From Acinetobacter bohemicus ANC 3994 (GTDB lineage Bacteria; Pseudomonadota; Gammaproteobacteria; Pseudomonadales; Moraxellaceae): a stretch of DNA of 64,000 nt. Where the stretch lies: contig NZ_KB849168.1 in the NCBI RefSeq assembly GCF_000367925.1, positions 251,896 to 315,895 on the forward strand, read 5' to 3'. Below, piece after piece: positions 1 through 8,078 of this stretch. The notes beneath the pieces are model-generated. The model saw nothing but the letters and a program-made list of their open reading frames with translations, searched no databases and was not told the DNA's origin. Position 1 is the stretch's first letter, and each line of letters starts with the position of its first letter. Position numbers and translations under genes: made by a program.

Positions 1-1
1 G

Positions 2-853
2 GGAGGTGAATTTGCCTTTGTGGTGCTGAAAGTTGCCAGTAGTGAAAAAGTCATCACCCAAGCCATTTTGGAACCTTTGACTCTTATTGTGACGCTATCC
101 ATGGTGCTCACACCAATGCTGTACTGGCTGATTAGCACATGGATTATTCCACTGATTGATAAAGAAAAAGCCCCTGTTTATGACGAAATTCCAGATATTC
201 ATAACCCGATGATCATTGCCGGATTTGGCCGTTTTGGACAAATCATTGCCCGTATTGCCCACTTACAACATCAATCCTTTACCGCGATTGACAGCAATTT
301 AGAGAAAGTTGATTTCGTGCGTCAGTATGGTGGTACGTTATACTATGGGGATGCTACGCAACCCGATATTTTACGCTCGGCAGGGATTCAACATGCTAAA
401 GTTTTTGTTTTGGCGATTGATGATATTGAAGACTCCATGAACGTGGCCCGACATATTCGGTTAAATTATCCGAATCTGAAGCTATTGGTCCGTGCACGTG
501 ATCGTCATCATGTCCATTTACTACGTGATTTAGGCGTCGAACAGATCTGGCGTGAAACCTATTTATCATCGCTTGGTATGGCCTATCGTGCCTTGCGTGA
601 ATTGGATATTAGTGAAGAAGATGCGTATAAAAGTATTGAATTGTTCCGTGATTACGATGAAAAGCTATTAATTCAGCAACAACGTATCTATACCGATGAA
701 CAAAAGATCTATGAAACCCATCGTAATGCTTTAGCAGAGCTAGAACACTTGTTTGAAAGTGATGCTCAAATTCGTCAAGAACCCACTGGCGTCAATTTAC
801 AACGCGGCTTAGCGCATCCGCGTATTGATGTCACACGAGATGATAGTAACTAG
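2..853 (+). CDS. KefB/KefC-type monovalent cation:proton antiporter, C-terminal part (5' end outside window)
   Basis: The reading frame is open from base 2, so this is the C-terminal ~283 residues of a larger protein. It begins with GGEFAFV, the motif of the last membrane helices of CPA2 (Kef) antiporters. Two hydrophobic segments follow (visible residues ~15-50). Then comes a soluble RCK_N/TrkA-N domain with a Rossmann glycine motif (GFGRFG, about residues 74-79) and an acidic residue after the second strand (AIDSN), as expected for nucleotide binding. A ~90-residue charged tail follows. Family knowledge: potassium efflux coupled to proton uptake, gated through the RCK domain. KefB and KefC cannot be told apart here. 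The GTG at 20 is internal, not a real start. Confidence 0.88.
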   Translation, partial: GGEFAFVVLKVASSEKVITQAILEPLTLIVTLSMVLTPMLYWLISTWIIPLIDKEKAPVYDEIPDIHNPMIIAGFGRFGQIIARIAHLQHQSFTAIDSNLEKVDFVRQYGGTLYYGDATQPDILRSAGIQHAKVFVLAIDDIEDSMNVARHIRLNYPNLKLLVRARDRHHVHLLRDLGVEQIWRETYLSSLGMAYRALRELDISEEDAYKSIELFRDYDEKLLIQQQRIYTDEQKIYETHRNALAELEHLFESDAQIRQEPTGVNLQRGLAHPRIDVTRDDSN

Positions 854-903
854 CTTGTGTTTTACAATGTAGACACCATTAACACGGGCTATTGGAGAAA
901 TTT

Positions 904-1779
904 ATGTCTGAATTACGTCAACGCTTTTATATTGAAAATTGCCCAGTTCGCGGTGAAGTAGTCCATCTGGAAAAAGTGTTACAAACGATTCTTGCTCAAC
1001 GTGATTATCCTCAAGCCATTCAAGTGCTTTTGGGCGAAATGCTGAGTGCCACCGCATTGCTTGCCAGTACCCTTAAAATTAAAGGTCGTATTAGCCTTCA
1101 AATTCAAGCTGCTGGTACATTCAAATGGGCGATGGCGGAATGCAACCATTTAGGTGAATTACGTGCATCGGCAGATTATGAAGAAGATTCGCACTTCGCT
1201 CAGGCAGAAAACAGCAGTACCATTTTTAAAGCACTGGTCAATCCTGTCCTTTTTATTAACATTGAACCTGAATTTGGTGAACGCTATCAAGGCATCATTG
1301 CGCTTGAACACGACACCTTAGCCGCTTGTTTGATGCAGTATTACGATTTATCCGCACAAATTCCAACCAAAATCATGTTAGCCAGTACGGCTGAATGCTC
1401 AGGTGGTTTACTCATTCAACTGTTACCGCGAAATAGTGAAGAAGAACAGCAACGTGTCGATGAAGACCTCTGGCCGCGCCTGACCATGTTGACTGAAACT
1501 TTAAAACCTGAAGAACTGACCAATCTTGATGCCACAGAAATTCTCTATCGTTTGTACAATGAAGAAGATGTGCGTTTACCTGAGGTTGAGGAATTAAAGT
1601 TTGGTTGTACCTGTTCTAAAGACCGCTGTGCCAATGCCCTGATCCACATCGGCGTTGAAGCAGTACGTGAAACCCTCGAATTTCAAAATCCAATTACCAT
1701 GGACTGCCAATTCTGTAGCACTCGCTATAGCTTTACTGCGGAAGAAGCGTTTGGTTTATTTGGCAAACATCTTAGCTAA
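904..1779 (+). CDS. hslO: Hsp33, redox-regulated holdase chaperone
   Basis: A 291-residue cytoplasmic chaperone activated by oxidative unfolding. The C-terminal zinc switch is complete: C235-x-C237 and C268-x2-C271 separated by 30 residues, the Hsp33 spacing. The N-terminal three quarters match the Hsp33 fold (for example GTFKWAMAECN and ECSGGLLIQLLP). The start is taken as the ATG at 904, with GGAGA at 894-898 as ribosome binding site. An in-frame TTG at 892 overlaps that site and is unlikely. The gene lies 50 bp after the Kef-type gene and is followed by its own hairpins. Family knowledge: the four cysteines bind Zn when reduced and form disulfides under peroxide plus heat or bleach stress. 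Confidence 0.96.
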   Translation: MSELRQRFYIENCPVRGEVVHLEKVLQTILAQRDYPQAIQVLLGEMLSATALLASTLKIKGRISLQIQAAGTFKWAMAECNHLGELRASADYEEDSHFAQAENSSTIFKALVNPVLFINIEPEFGERYQGIIALEHDTLAACLMQYYDLSAQIPTKIMLASTAECSGGLLIQLLPRNSEEEQQRVDEDLWPRLTMLTETLKPEELTNLDATEILYRLYNEEDVRLPEVEELKFGCTCSKDRCANALIHIGVEAVRETLEFQNPITMDCQFCSTRYSFTAEEAFGLFGKHLS

Positions 1780-1796
1780 TATAAGTTCAGTCGGTC

Positions 1797-1828
1797 AAAA
1801 AAGAGTGGCAAGATGAGCCGCTCTTTTC
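1797..1828 (+). terminator. Hairpin terminator after hslO
   Basis: GAGTGGC and GCCGCTC flank a short loop (one G-U pair), followed by TTTT. It lies 18 bp after the hslO stop. Confidence 0.65.
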
Positions 1829-1881
1829 AATGATTAGATGCAGTGTAACGTGGATTAAATACTGATCTTATTGATGATTCT

Positions 1882-1913
1882 AAAAGACTCCGATTTAAGG
1901 AGTCTTTTTTTTT
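1882..1913 (+). terminator. Second rho-independent terminator downstream of hslO
   Basis: AAAGACTCC, a 6-nt loop, then GGAGTCTTT running into a long T tract. It insulates hslO from cbpA. No gene lies between 1780 and 2011. Confidence 0.85.
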
Positions 1914-2011
1914 GTCATAATTTGAAACAATAAGGTACAGATCTATACTATTTCAATTTTATGAAAAGCATAATAATGATTAAAACATAACCAATTTTAG
2001 CTTCCCATTTT

Positions 2012-2980
2012 ATGACTAAAAATTATTATGAAATTTTGGGTATTACGCGTAATGCCAGCCCAGATCAAATTAAGAAAGCTTATCGAAAATTAGCTCGAAA
2101 ATACCATCCCGATATCAGCAAAGAAGCGAATGCCGAGGAGAATATGCAAGCCATTAATGTGGCTTATGACACTTTAAGTAATGAGCAGAAAAAAACTGAA
2201 TACGATTTTCAGTTGGATCATCCAGAAGCCTTTTATCAATCGGGTCAACAGACAGGAACGGATGGTTTTGACCATACACAATTTTATCGTCAAGGATCTA
2301 ATCAACAGCAGCATTCAAATTTTAGTGGTTTTGAAGATCTTTTTGGACGTTTCGGTTCAGGCTTTGGTGGAGGAAATCATCACTATCAAAATCAACACAG
2401 ACAGCAACAACGTAGTTATAAAGGTGAAGACCAACATGCCAATATAGAGGTCGATGTTGACATTGCTTTTCATGGTGCAACCCAAAATATTACCCTACAA
2501 ATTCCAACCTTGAATGCTTATGGAGAACCCGAAGTTCAACGTAAAACATTAAAGGTCAAAATTCCTAAGGGAATGAAGGAAGGTCAACAAATCCGTTTGG
2601 CAGGACAAGGACAAAGCGGCATCAATGGCGGTAAAAATGGCGACCTTTATATTGAGATTCACTATAAAGACACCGAGCAAATTCGAGTCGAAGGCGCTGA
2701 TATTTATTACACCATTCATGTTGCACCTTGGGAGGCAGCATTAGGCCAAAGCATTGAAGTCTTAACCCCTGAAGGAAGTAAAGTTCAAGTAAATTTACCT
2801 AAAAATGCAAAAACAGGTCAACAGTTACGGTTAAAAGACAAAGGAATACCAAGTAAAACACCCGGTCATCTATTTTTGGTTTTAAATATTGTGTATCCAA
2901 CTGCACAAACTGAACATGAACAGCAGGCTTATCAAGCTTTCGCGGAAGCCTTTTCAACATTTAAGCCTCGTAATGCTTAA
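2012..2980 (+). CDS. cbpA: CbpA, DnaJ-like co-chaperone / curved DNA-binding protein
   Basis: A 322-residue Hsp40 of the class lacking the DnaJ zinc-finger domain. The J domain (residues ~4-70) carries the HPD triad at 32-34, which stimulates DnaK ATPase. A Gly/Phe/Gln-rich linker (~75-140; GFGGG and QQQ runs) leads into a two-barrel C-terminal substrate domain with typical DnaJ_C motifs (VKIPKGMKEGQQIRLAGQG, GDLYIEI, LRLKDKGIP). The next gene encodes CbpM, the specific inhibitor of CbpA, which supports CbpA over DnaJ proper. The two form an operon with a 10-bp gap. In E. coli CbpA acts as a stationary-phase DnaK partner and binds DNA. That role is inferred here. Confidence 0.93.
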   Translation: MTKNYYEILGITRNASPDQIKKAYRKLARKYHPDISKEANAEENMQAINVAYDTLSNEQKKTEYDFQLDHPEAFYQSGQQTGTDGFDHTQFYRQGSNQQQHSNFSGFEDLFGRFGSGFGGGNHHYQNQHRQQQRSYKGEDQHANIEVDVDIAFHGATQNITLQIPTLNAYGEPEVQRKTLKVKIPKGMKEGQQIRLAGQGQSGINGGKNGDLYIEIHYKDTEQIRVEGADIYYTIHVAPWEAALGQSIEVLTPEGSKVQVNLPKNAKTGQQLRLKDKGIPSKTPGHLFLVLNIVYPTAQTEHEQQAYQAFAEAFSTFKPRNA

Positions 2981-2990
2981 GGAGAGAATC

Positions 2991-3329
2991 ATGACCACTA
3001 TTCATTATCGTGAAATTATATGTGATGGATTCAATCATGCCGAAGTCATTGATGAGCATCATAGTTTTGATTTAAAGCATTTCGCTGATGCCTGCGGACA
3101 GAGTCCTGAATGGGTTTTACAACTTCTAGAATACGATATTTTAGATACGCGTCCAGAAGAGAGAATTCATCAGTTTTTTGGTGATGATATTTCTCGTGCA
3201 CGTCGAGCTTACCGTTTACAACGTGACTTTGATGCCAGTTTTTCTGCGGTCGCCATGATGCTCGACTTAATTGATGAAGTACAACAATTGCGCCAGCAAG
3301 TAAAACACATGGATATCAAAGACTCTTAA
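2991..3329 (+). CDS. cbpM: CbpM, chaperone modulator (MerR-like HTH_2 family)
   Basis: A 112-residue small regulatory protein, preceded by AAGGAGAG (2979-2986), which fixes the ATG at 2991. The segment DACGQSPEWVLQLLEYDIL resembles the winged-helix (HTH_2) part of CbpM. The rest is helical and ends in an amphipathic region (LIDEVQQLRQQVKHM). Family knowledge: CbpM binds the CbpA J domain and blocks DnaK stimulation. Position directly after cbpA supports the call. A longer frame reading back into cbpA is not credible because of the strong Shine-Dalgarno site. Confidence 0.9.
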   Translation: MTTIHYREIICDGFNHAEVIDEHHSFDLKHFADACGQSPEWVLQLLEYDILDTRPEERIHQFFGDDISRARRAYRLQRDFDASFSAVAMMLDLIDEVQQLRQQVKHMDIKDS

Positions 3330-3424
3330 CTGAGGCTTTAAAAGCGAATCGTATTGCCCTATATCGACCAATATGCGGTTGATATTTCTATCATAAATTA
3401 ACTCTGAGAGAATAATCTAGGCTT

Positions 3425-3691
3425 ATGAAAACGAAAGAATGCAATAAAAAGATTAAACGAATGTTTCCTGAACATCAGGATTTGATCCATAAACTCCGTC
3501 ATGATGACCCTCATTTTGCAAAAATATTTGAGAGTCATCAAGAATTGGATAAAGAAATCATCCAGCTTGAACTCAATCCGGTCAATTTAATTAATGACGA
3601 TATTGAGTCAATGAAGCGTAAAAAACTAAAAATGAAAGATGAAATCTATAAAATACTGACGAAAAATGCCCAAGCAGGTGATTTTTCTTAA
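3425..3691 (+). CDS. DUF465 (YdcH-like) small helical protein
   Basis: An 88-residue, highly charged, all-helical protein. It shows the DUF465 pattern MFPEHQDLI...LRHDDPHFAKIFESHQELDKEI, followed by a Lys-rich helix (KRKKLKMKDEIYKIL). No cysteines, signal peptide or membrane segment. It stands alone between cbpM and the convergent CorA gene. No strong Shine-Dalgarno is seen before the ATG at 3425, only weak AGAG-type sequence. Members are widespread in proteobacteria with no firmly established function. A coiled-coil role is only inferred. Confidence 0.8.
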   Translation: MKTKECNKKIKRMFPEHQDLIHKLRHDDPHFAKIFESHQELDKEIIQLELNPVNLINDDIESMKRKKLKMKDEIYKILTKNAQAGDFS

Positions 3692-3786
3692 AGTTTAAGC
3701 ATAGATCAGCACATTTTACGTTTAGTTTAAGTCAGCGTTGTATTGTTGTGCTTAAAAATAAGCTTCCTTTGATGAAAAGAGAACTG

Positions 3787-5022
3787 CTATTTAAGCTTGG
3801 TCAACTTTTCAACTTCCTTCATGGTTTCTTTAACGGATTGCTTAATCGGTTCATAATCTAAAAACCACAATAAATTAATATGCTGATCTTTATGCTGTTG
3901 AGCCAACATATCAATCACGCTCTTTTCGCCACGCCCAACCAAATGTCTACGATAGAAATAATAGACTAACAAGACTGTGGTGATGAGCATCACCAGTAAC
4001 ATACTCAAAAACCCGATGGGCGACTTTAAGCCGGGAATAAATTCAAAGTTCATGCCATAGATGCCCGTCAGTAAAGTCAGTGGTGCAAACACTGCGGTAA
4101 TAATGGCCAAAATGCGCATATTTTCATTGGTTTGATTGGCAATGGCTGAAAAATGCAAGTCCATTGCCGCTTGAACAGCAGCGCGAAGACGAACAGTATG
4201 TTTCTGAATTCGCTCAATATGACTGACCAAATCATCCATACGAATCAACATCACATCCTGTCGTTCAGGCTTTTTCTTGCCTTTCAAATGTGGGTAGTTA
4301 TCTACAATTTCATCGCGTAATTCTTGTAAAGCATCAATTTGCTCTTCACAGAGGTTTTCGACTTGTTGAAATGCCATATTCTCTTGTAAGAGCTGATTCC
4401 ATTTGCTAAAGCGGCGGTGACCTTGCAATAATTCTTGCTGCCAAAATTCAACCCGACGGGTCAGTGGCACACGTAAATCTAAATAACCATCCACCATACT
4501 ATTCAATAAGCGTAGTGCTAAATCGAGCGGTGTCACTGCCAGTTTTCGCGGTTTATTCTGCTCTGGAAGTGGACGCATGAGTATGATTTCCATGCGTGAA
4601 ATATAATTTTCAATCGCCTTGTTGCCCTGTTCGCGTACAGTAATCAGGACTTGCGGTGTAATCATAAAACTAATCGGTGTGGTGGCTAAACCAAAGAATT
4701 TTTCATGCTGCTCCAGTGCTTGCTCACCGGCTTTAATTGTATCATCTGGGGTGATGAGTTTACGAAAAATAAGTAAATCATAATCATCCATGGTATCAAA
4801 CGCACATGGATGTTCTAAATTCAGAATATCTTTGACATGGAATTCATTGAGTGCAATATCGGTATGAGCATAAATTTCTTTTTGCCATGCATCTGCACGA
4901 TTCACCACATCATCTCGTGTGCAATCGACCCATAAGAATTCAAGCTCTGCTTCGGCATGAAGCTCTTTTTGTACAAAAATATGATGTTCTGTTGGATGCT
5001 GGTAAAAATAATAAACTTGCAT
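3787..5022 (-). CDS. CorA-family divalent cation transporter
   Basis: A 411-residue protein with a large N-terminal cytoplasmic domain (~1-300), including a long helical stretch. Two C-terminal transmembrane helices follow (~302-322 and ~337-360). The signature GMN sits at residues 323-325 in the context GIYGMNFEF, at the end of the first helix, as in CorA pores. The periplasmic loop after it is short and acidic/prolyl (FIPGLKSPIG). A ~50-residue tail follows the second helix and is longer than usual for CorA. Family knowledge: pentameric Mg2+/Co2+/Ni2+ channel. ZntB-type Zn2+ transport is an alternative that the sequence alone does not exclude. Monocistronic and convergent with the DUF465 gene. 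Confidence 0.88.
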   Translation of the reverse strand: MQVYYFYQHPTEHHIFVQKELHAEAELEFLWVDCTRDDVVNRADAWQKEIYAHTDIALNEFHVKDILNLEHPCAFDTMDDYDLLIFRKLITPDDTIKAGEQALEQHEKFFGLATTPISFMITPQVLITVREQGNKAIENYISRMEIILMRPLPEQNKPRKLAVTPLDLALRLLNSMVDGYLDLRVPLTRRVEFWQQELLQGHRRFSKWNQLLQENMAFQQVENLCEEQIDALQELRDEIVDNYPHLKGKKKPERQDVMLIRMDDLVSHIERIQKHTVRLRAAVQAAMDLHFSAIANQTNENMRILAIITAVFAPLTLLTGIYGMNFEFIPGLKSPIGFLSMLLVMLITTVLLVYYFYRRHLVGRGEKSVIDMLAQQHKDQHINLLWFLDYEPIKQSVKETMKEVEKLTKLK

Positions 5023-5173
5023 TAAAACAATTCTCTATTGTGCTTTTTTGTTGTTTACTCGATAGAAATTGAGCTAAAACTTACAATCGACCCGTTGTAA
5101 AATGATGTGCTGTGCAGAAAACTTAAGCAATCAGATCAAGCTTTGTTGCTTGATTCTGACTTGATTACAATTT

Positions 5174-5204
5174 AAAAAAAGCCCGCATGAGGCGGGCTTT
5201 TTTT
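5174..5204 (-). terminator. Rho-independent terminator of pnp
   Basis: GCCCGC-ATGA-GGCGGGC with A tracts on one side and T tracts on the other. It lies 13 bp past the pnp stop on the minus strand. It is symmetric, so it could also act on plus-strand transcripts. Confidence 0.92.
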
Positions 5205-5217
5205 AAACAAGAAACAA

Positions 5218-7311
5218 TTATACTTGTTCGATGTCTTTCATGGTTAACTTGATACGACCACGGTTATCAACGTCAGCAACTTGTACTTTCACTTCTTGAC
5301 CTTCTTTCAATACGTCTGCAACATTGGCAATACGTTCGTTAGAAATTTGCGAAATGTGAAGTAGACCGTCAGTACCTGGCATGATATTAACAAACGCACC
5401 AAATTCAACGATACGAATTACTTTACCAACGTAAATTGTACCCGGTTCAATTTCAGCAGTCAGTGCTTGGATTTTTGCAACCGCAGCGGCAGCAGCAGCT
5501 TTCGTTTCACCAAATACGCGAACTGTACCGTTATCTTCAATATCAATCGCAGCTTTAGTTTCTTCAGTAATGGCGCGGATGGTTGCACCACCTTTACCAA
5601 TCACGTCACGGATCTTATCAGGGTTGATATTGATCACTTGGAATGTCGGTGCATGCATTGAAATTTCAGGACGCGCACGTGAAATCACTTGGTTCATTTC
5701 ATTGAGGATGTGCATACGACCCGCATACGCTTGGTTCAATGCCGCTTCCATGATTTCTTCAGTGATACCTTCAATCTTGATATCCATTTGAAGCGCAGTA
5801 ATACCGTTTGCAGAACCGGCTACTTTAAAGTCCATGTCACCTAAGTGATCTTCGTCACCTAAAATGTCAGAAAGAACTGCGAAACGCTCACCTTCTTTCA
5901 CTAGACCCATTGCGATACCCGCAACTGGTGCTTTCAATGGAACACCCGCATCCATAAGTGACAATGAAGCACCACAAACAGAAGCCATTGAAGATGAACC
6001 GTTTGATTCAGTAATATCCGATACGATACGAATCACGTACGGGAAGCGGTCAGCCGCAGGAAGAACAGCTTGAACACCACGACGTGCCAAACGACCGTGA
6101 CCAATTTCACGACGCTTAGGACCAGATTCACGACCCGTTTCGCCTACAGAGTATGCAGGGAAGTTGTAGTGCAACATGAAGTTGTCAGTTTTAGTACCCG
6201 CAAGCGTATCCACCATCAACGCATCACGTGTATTACCAAGTGTCGTTGTAACTAACGCTTGAGTTTCACCACGTGTGAATAATGCAGAACCGTGTGCACG
6301 GCCTAATACGCCCACTTGAACATCAATGGCACGAACAGTTTTCGTGTCACGACCATCAATACGTGGTTTACCAGACAAGATGTTGTCACGTACGGTACGG
6401 TATTTAAGGTCTTCGAACAGTTCGTTGACTTCGTCTGCAATGCCGGTTTCGTCATTTTCAGGAACGAATTGTGCAACGGCTTCAGCATAAAGCGCATCAA
6501 GTGCCGCATAACGGTCTTGTTTCACAGCAATGGTATACGCTTCAGAAATTTTCGCTTCGAATGCATCTTTCAATTGCGCTAAAAGTGCTTCGTTTTTGCT
6601 TGGCGCAACCCAAGTTGATTCAACTGCGCCCGCAGCAGCAGCAAATTCTTTAATCGCTTGAATTGCGATTTGCATTTCGTCATGACCGAAAAGCACAGCA
6701 CCCAACATTTGGTCTTCTGAAAGCTCTTTCGCTTCAGATTCAACCATCAATACTGCAGCTTCAGTACCCGCAACCACAAGATCAAGATCACTCTCTTTCA
6801 ATTGTTCGTTGTTTGGGTTAAGAATGTATTCACCGTTGATTAAACCAACACGCGCACCAGCGATTGGACCACGGAATGGAACGCCCGCAATTGACATTGC
6901 AGCTGAAGCACCCAACATTGCAGCAATGTCAGCATCCATGGTTTTGTCTGAAGAAACAACCGTTGCTGTCACTTGGATTTCGTTATAGAAACCTTCTGGG
7001 AACAACGGACGAATTGGACGGTCAATCAGGCGAGAAATTAAAGTTTCAGCTTCAGACTGACGGCCTTCACGCTTGCCATAACCACCTGGGATACGACCCG
7101 CAGCATATTGTTTTTCTTGGTAGTTAACAGTCAACGGGAAGAAGTCTTGACCTGCTTTTGCTTTTGGTTGAGCAACAATCGCAACAAGTACGGTTACACC
7201 GCCCATCGTAATCACAACAGTATTTGCTTGACGAGCAACACGACCTGTTTCTAAAACAACAGTGTGTTGACCATATTGAAATTCTTTACGAATAATATTA
7301 AACATCGACAT
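5218..7311 (-). CDS. pnp: Polynucleotide phosphorylase
   Basis: A 697-residue 3'-to-5' phosphorolytic exoribonuclease and degradosome component. Domains in order: RNase PH-like 1 (~10-145), an all-alpha linker, a second RNase PH-like domain (~310-545), a KH domain with the GKGG loop (in PDKIRDVIGKGGATIRAI), and an S1 domain (~620-690, GKVIRIVEFGAFVNI). Length matches the family. Two ATGs lie six bases apart (7311 and 7305). GGGA upstream fits the first better. It lies downstream of rpsO with hairpins between, as in E. coli where RNase III and PNPase autoregulate pnp. That regulation is inferred here. Confidence 0.97.
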   Translation of the reverse strand: MSMFNIIRKEFQYGQHTVVLETGRVARQANTVVITMGGVTVLVAIVAQPKAKAGQDFFPLTVNYQEKQYAAGRIPGGYGKREGRQSEAETLISRLIDRPIRPLFPEGFYNEIQVTATVVSSDKTMDADIAAMLGASAAMSIAGVPFRGPIAGARVGLINGEYILNPNNEQLKESDLDLVVAGTEAAVLMVESEAKELSEDQMLGAVLFGHDEMQIAIQAIKEFAAAAGAVESTWVAPSKNEALLAQLKDAFEAKISEAYTIAVKQDRYAALDALYAEAVAQFVPENDETGIADEVNELFEDLKYRTVRDNILSGKPRIDGRDTKTVRAIDVQVGVLGRAHGSALFTRGETQALVTTTLGNTRDALMVDTLAGTKTDNFMLHYNFPAYSVGETGRESGPKRREIGHGRLARRGVQAVLPAADRFPYVIRIVSDITESNGSSSMASVCGASLSLMDAGVPLKAPVAGIAMGLVKEGERFAVLSDILGDEDHLGDMDFKVAGSANGITALQMDIKIEGITEEIMEAALNQAYAGRMHILNEMNQVISRARPEISMHAPTFQVININPDKIRDVIGKGGATIRAITEETKAAIDIEDNGTVRVFGETKAAAAAAVAKIQALTAEIEPGTIYVGKVIRIVEFGAFVNIMPGTDGLLHISQISNERIANVADVLKEGQEVKVQVADVDNRGRIKLTMKDIEQV

Positions 7312-7454
7312 GTATTTTTATTTCCCAGTTCTTTTGAACAGTTATTCTAGTGGAGACCCCTAAGGTTTGGCATTCACATTACCGCATGTAACTATAAATG
7401 ACAAAGCTTAGAAGCCGACCTCACTAGAGAATAAACACCAATTTAAGACACAAA

Positions 7455-7537
7455 GAAGGAGCGAAACATCGCCCCTTCCCAATACCTAGCCGAAGCTAGG
7501 TAGACTTTCTTTTTCAGTCTTAAAGCATTCAAAATGC
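7455..7537 (-). promoter_or_regulatory. Hairpin cluster in the rpsO-pnp intercistronic RNA
   Basis: Four consecutive stems can form in the minus-strand transcript. They are GCATT/AATGC (7525-7537), AGACT/AGTCT (7502-7520), ACCTAGC-TTCG-GCTAGGT with a C(UUCG)G tetraloop (7484-7501), and a 10-bp stem with one G-U pair and a 4-nt loop (7455-7478). No T tract follows the strongest stems, so they look like processing or stability elements more than simple terminators. Confidence 0.6.
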
Positions 7538-7565
7538 AATAGTCCGAAAAATAAGTTTAATCGAA

Positions 7566-7835
7566 TTAACGACGTAAACCTAAAGCAGCGATCAACGCGC
7601 TGTAACGAGTAGCGTCTTTACCTTTAAGGTAATCAAGAAGCTTACGACGTTGGTTAACCATACGGATCAAACCACGACGGCTATGATGGTCGTGTTTGTG
7701 ATCTTTAAAGTGACCTTGTAATTCATTGATTTGAGCAGTCAATAAAGCTACTTGAACTTCAGGTGAACCAGTGTCGTTTTCAGCGCGAGCAAATTTAGCA
7801 ACGATCTCTGCGCGATCTGCGTTTGTTAAAGCCAT
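7566..7835 (-). CDS. rpsO: 30S ribosomal protein S15
   Basis: 89 residues, the normal S15 length, with the family's helical pattern (NDTGSPEVQVALLTAQINELQGHFKDHKHDHHSRRGL...RKLLDYL). S15 binds 16S rRNA at the central-domain junction early in 30S assembly. GGAG is found 8 bases before the ATG on the minus strand. It is the promoter-proximal gene of rpsO-pnp. Its ~85-nt leader could host S15 feedback control, known in E. coli and only inferred here. Confidence 0.98.
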   Translation of the reverse strand: MALTNADRAEIVAKFARAENDTGSPEVQVALLTAQINELQGHFKDHKHDHHSRRGLIRMVNQRRKLLDYLKGKDATRYSALIAALGLRR

Positions 7836-7876
7836 TCGATTTCTCCGAGATGCTTAAAAAATTACGTATGATAGAA

Positions 7877-7896
7877 ATCAATTGATTACTCAATTG
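7877..7896 (-). repeat. Tandem palindromic octamer in the rpsO leader
   Basis: TCAATTGA occurs twice, 4 bp apart, between the rpsO promoter and start codon. Each copy is itself a palindrome, so alternative hairpins are possible in the leader RNA. Confidence 0.45.
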
Positions 7897-7926
7897 ACTG
7901 CCGTGCATCACTACAGCAAGTGCGTT

Positions 7927-7955
7927 ATTTTAAGGGAAAAGTCAGGTGATTGCAA
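7927..7955 (-). promoter_or_regulatory. Predicted sigma-70 promoter of rpsO-pnp
   Basis: Minus strand: TTGCAA, 17-bp spacer, TAAAAT. Transcription would start near 7920, giving a leader of about 85 nt before rpsO. Confidence 0.6.
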
Positions 7956-8078
7956 AAATGTTTTAACTTCGCCGGCAATTCGGCAACTGACAGCGTTGAT
8001 TAAAATAGGCAAACTAACATTGGTCTGTTTTCAATCTATAACAAAGACCAAAGAAAATAAAAAATATTGCGAGGGAAT

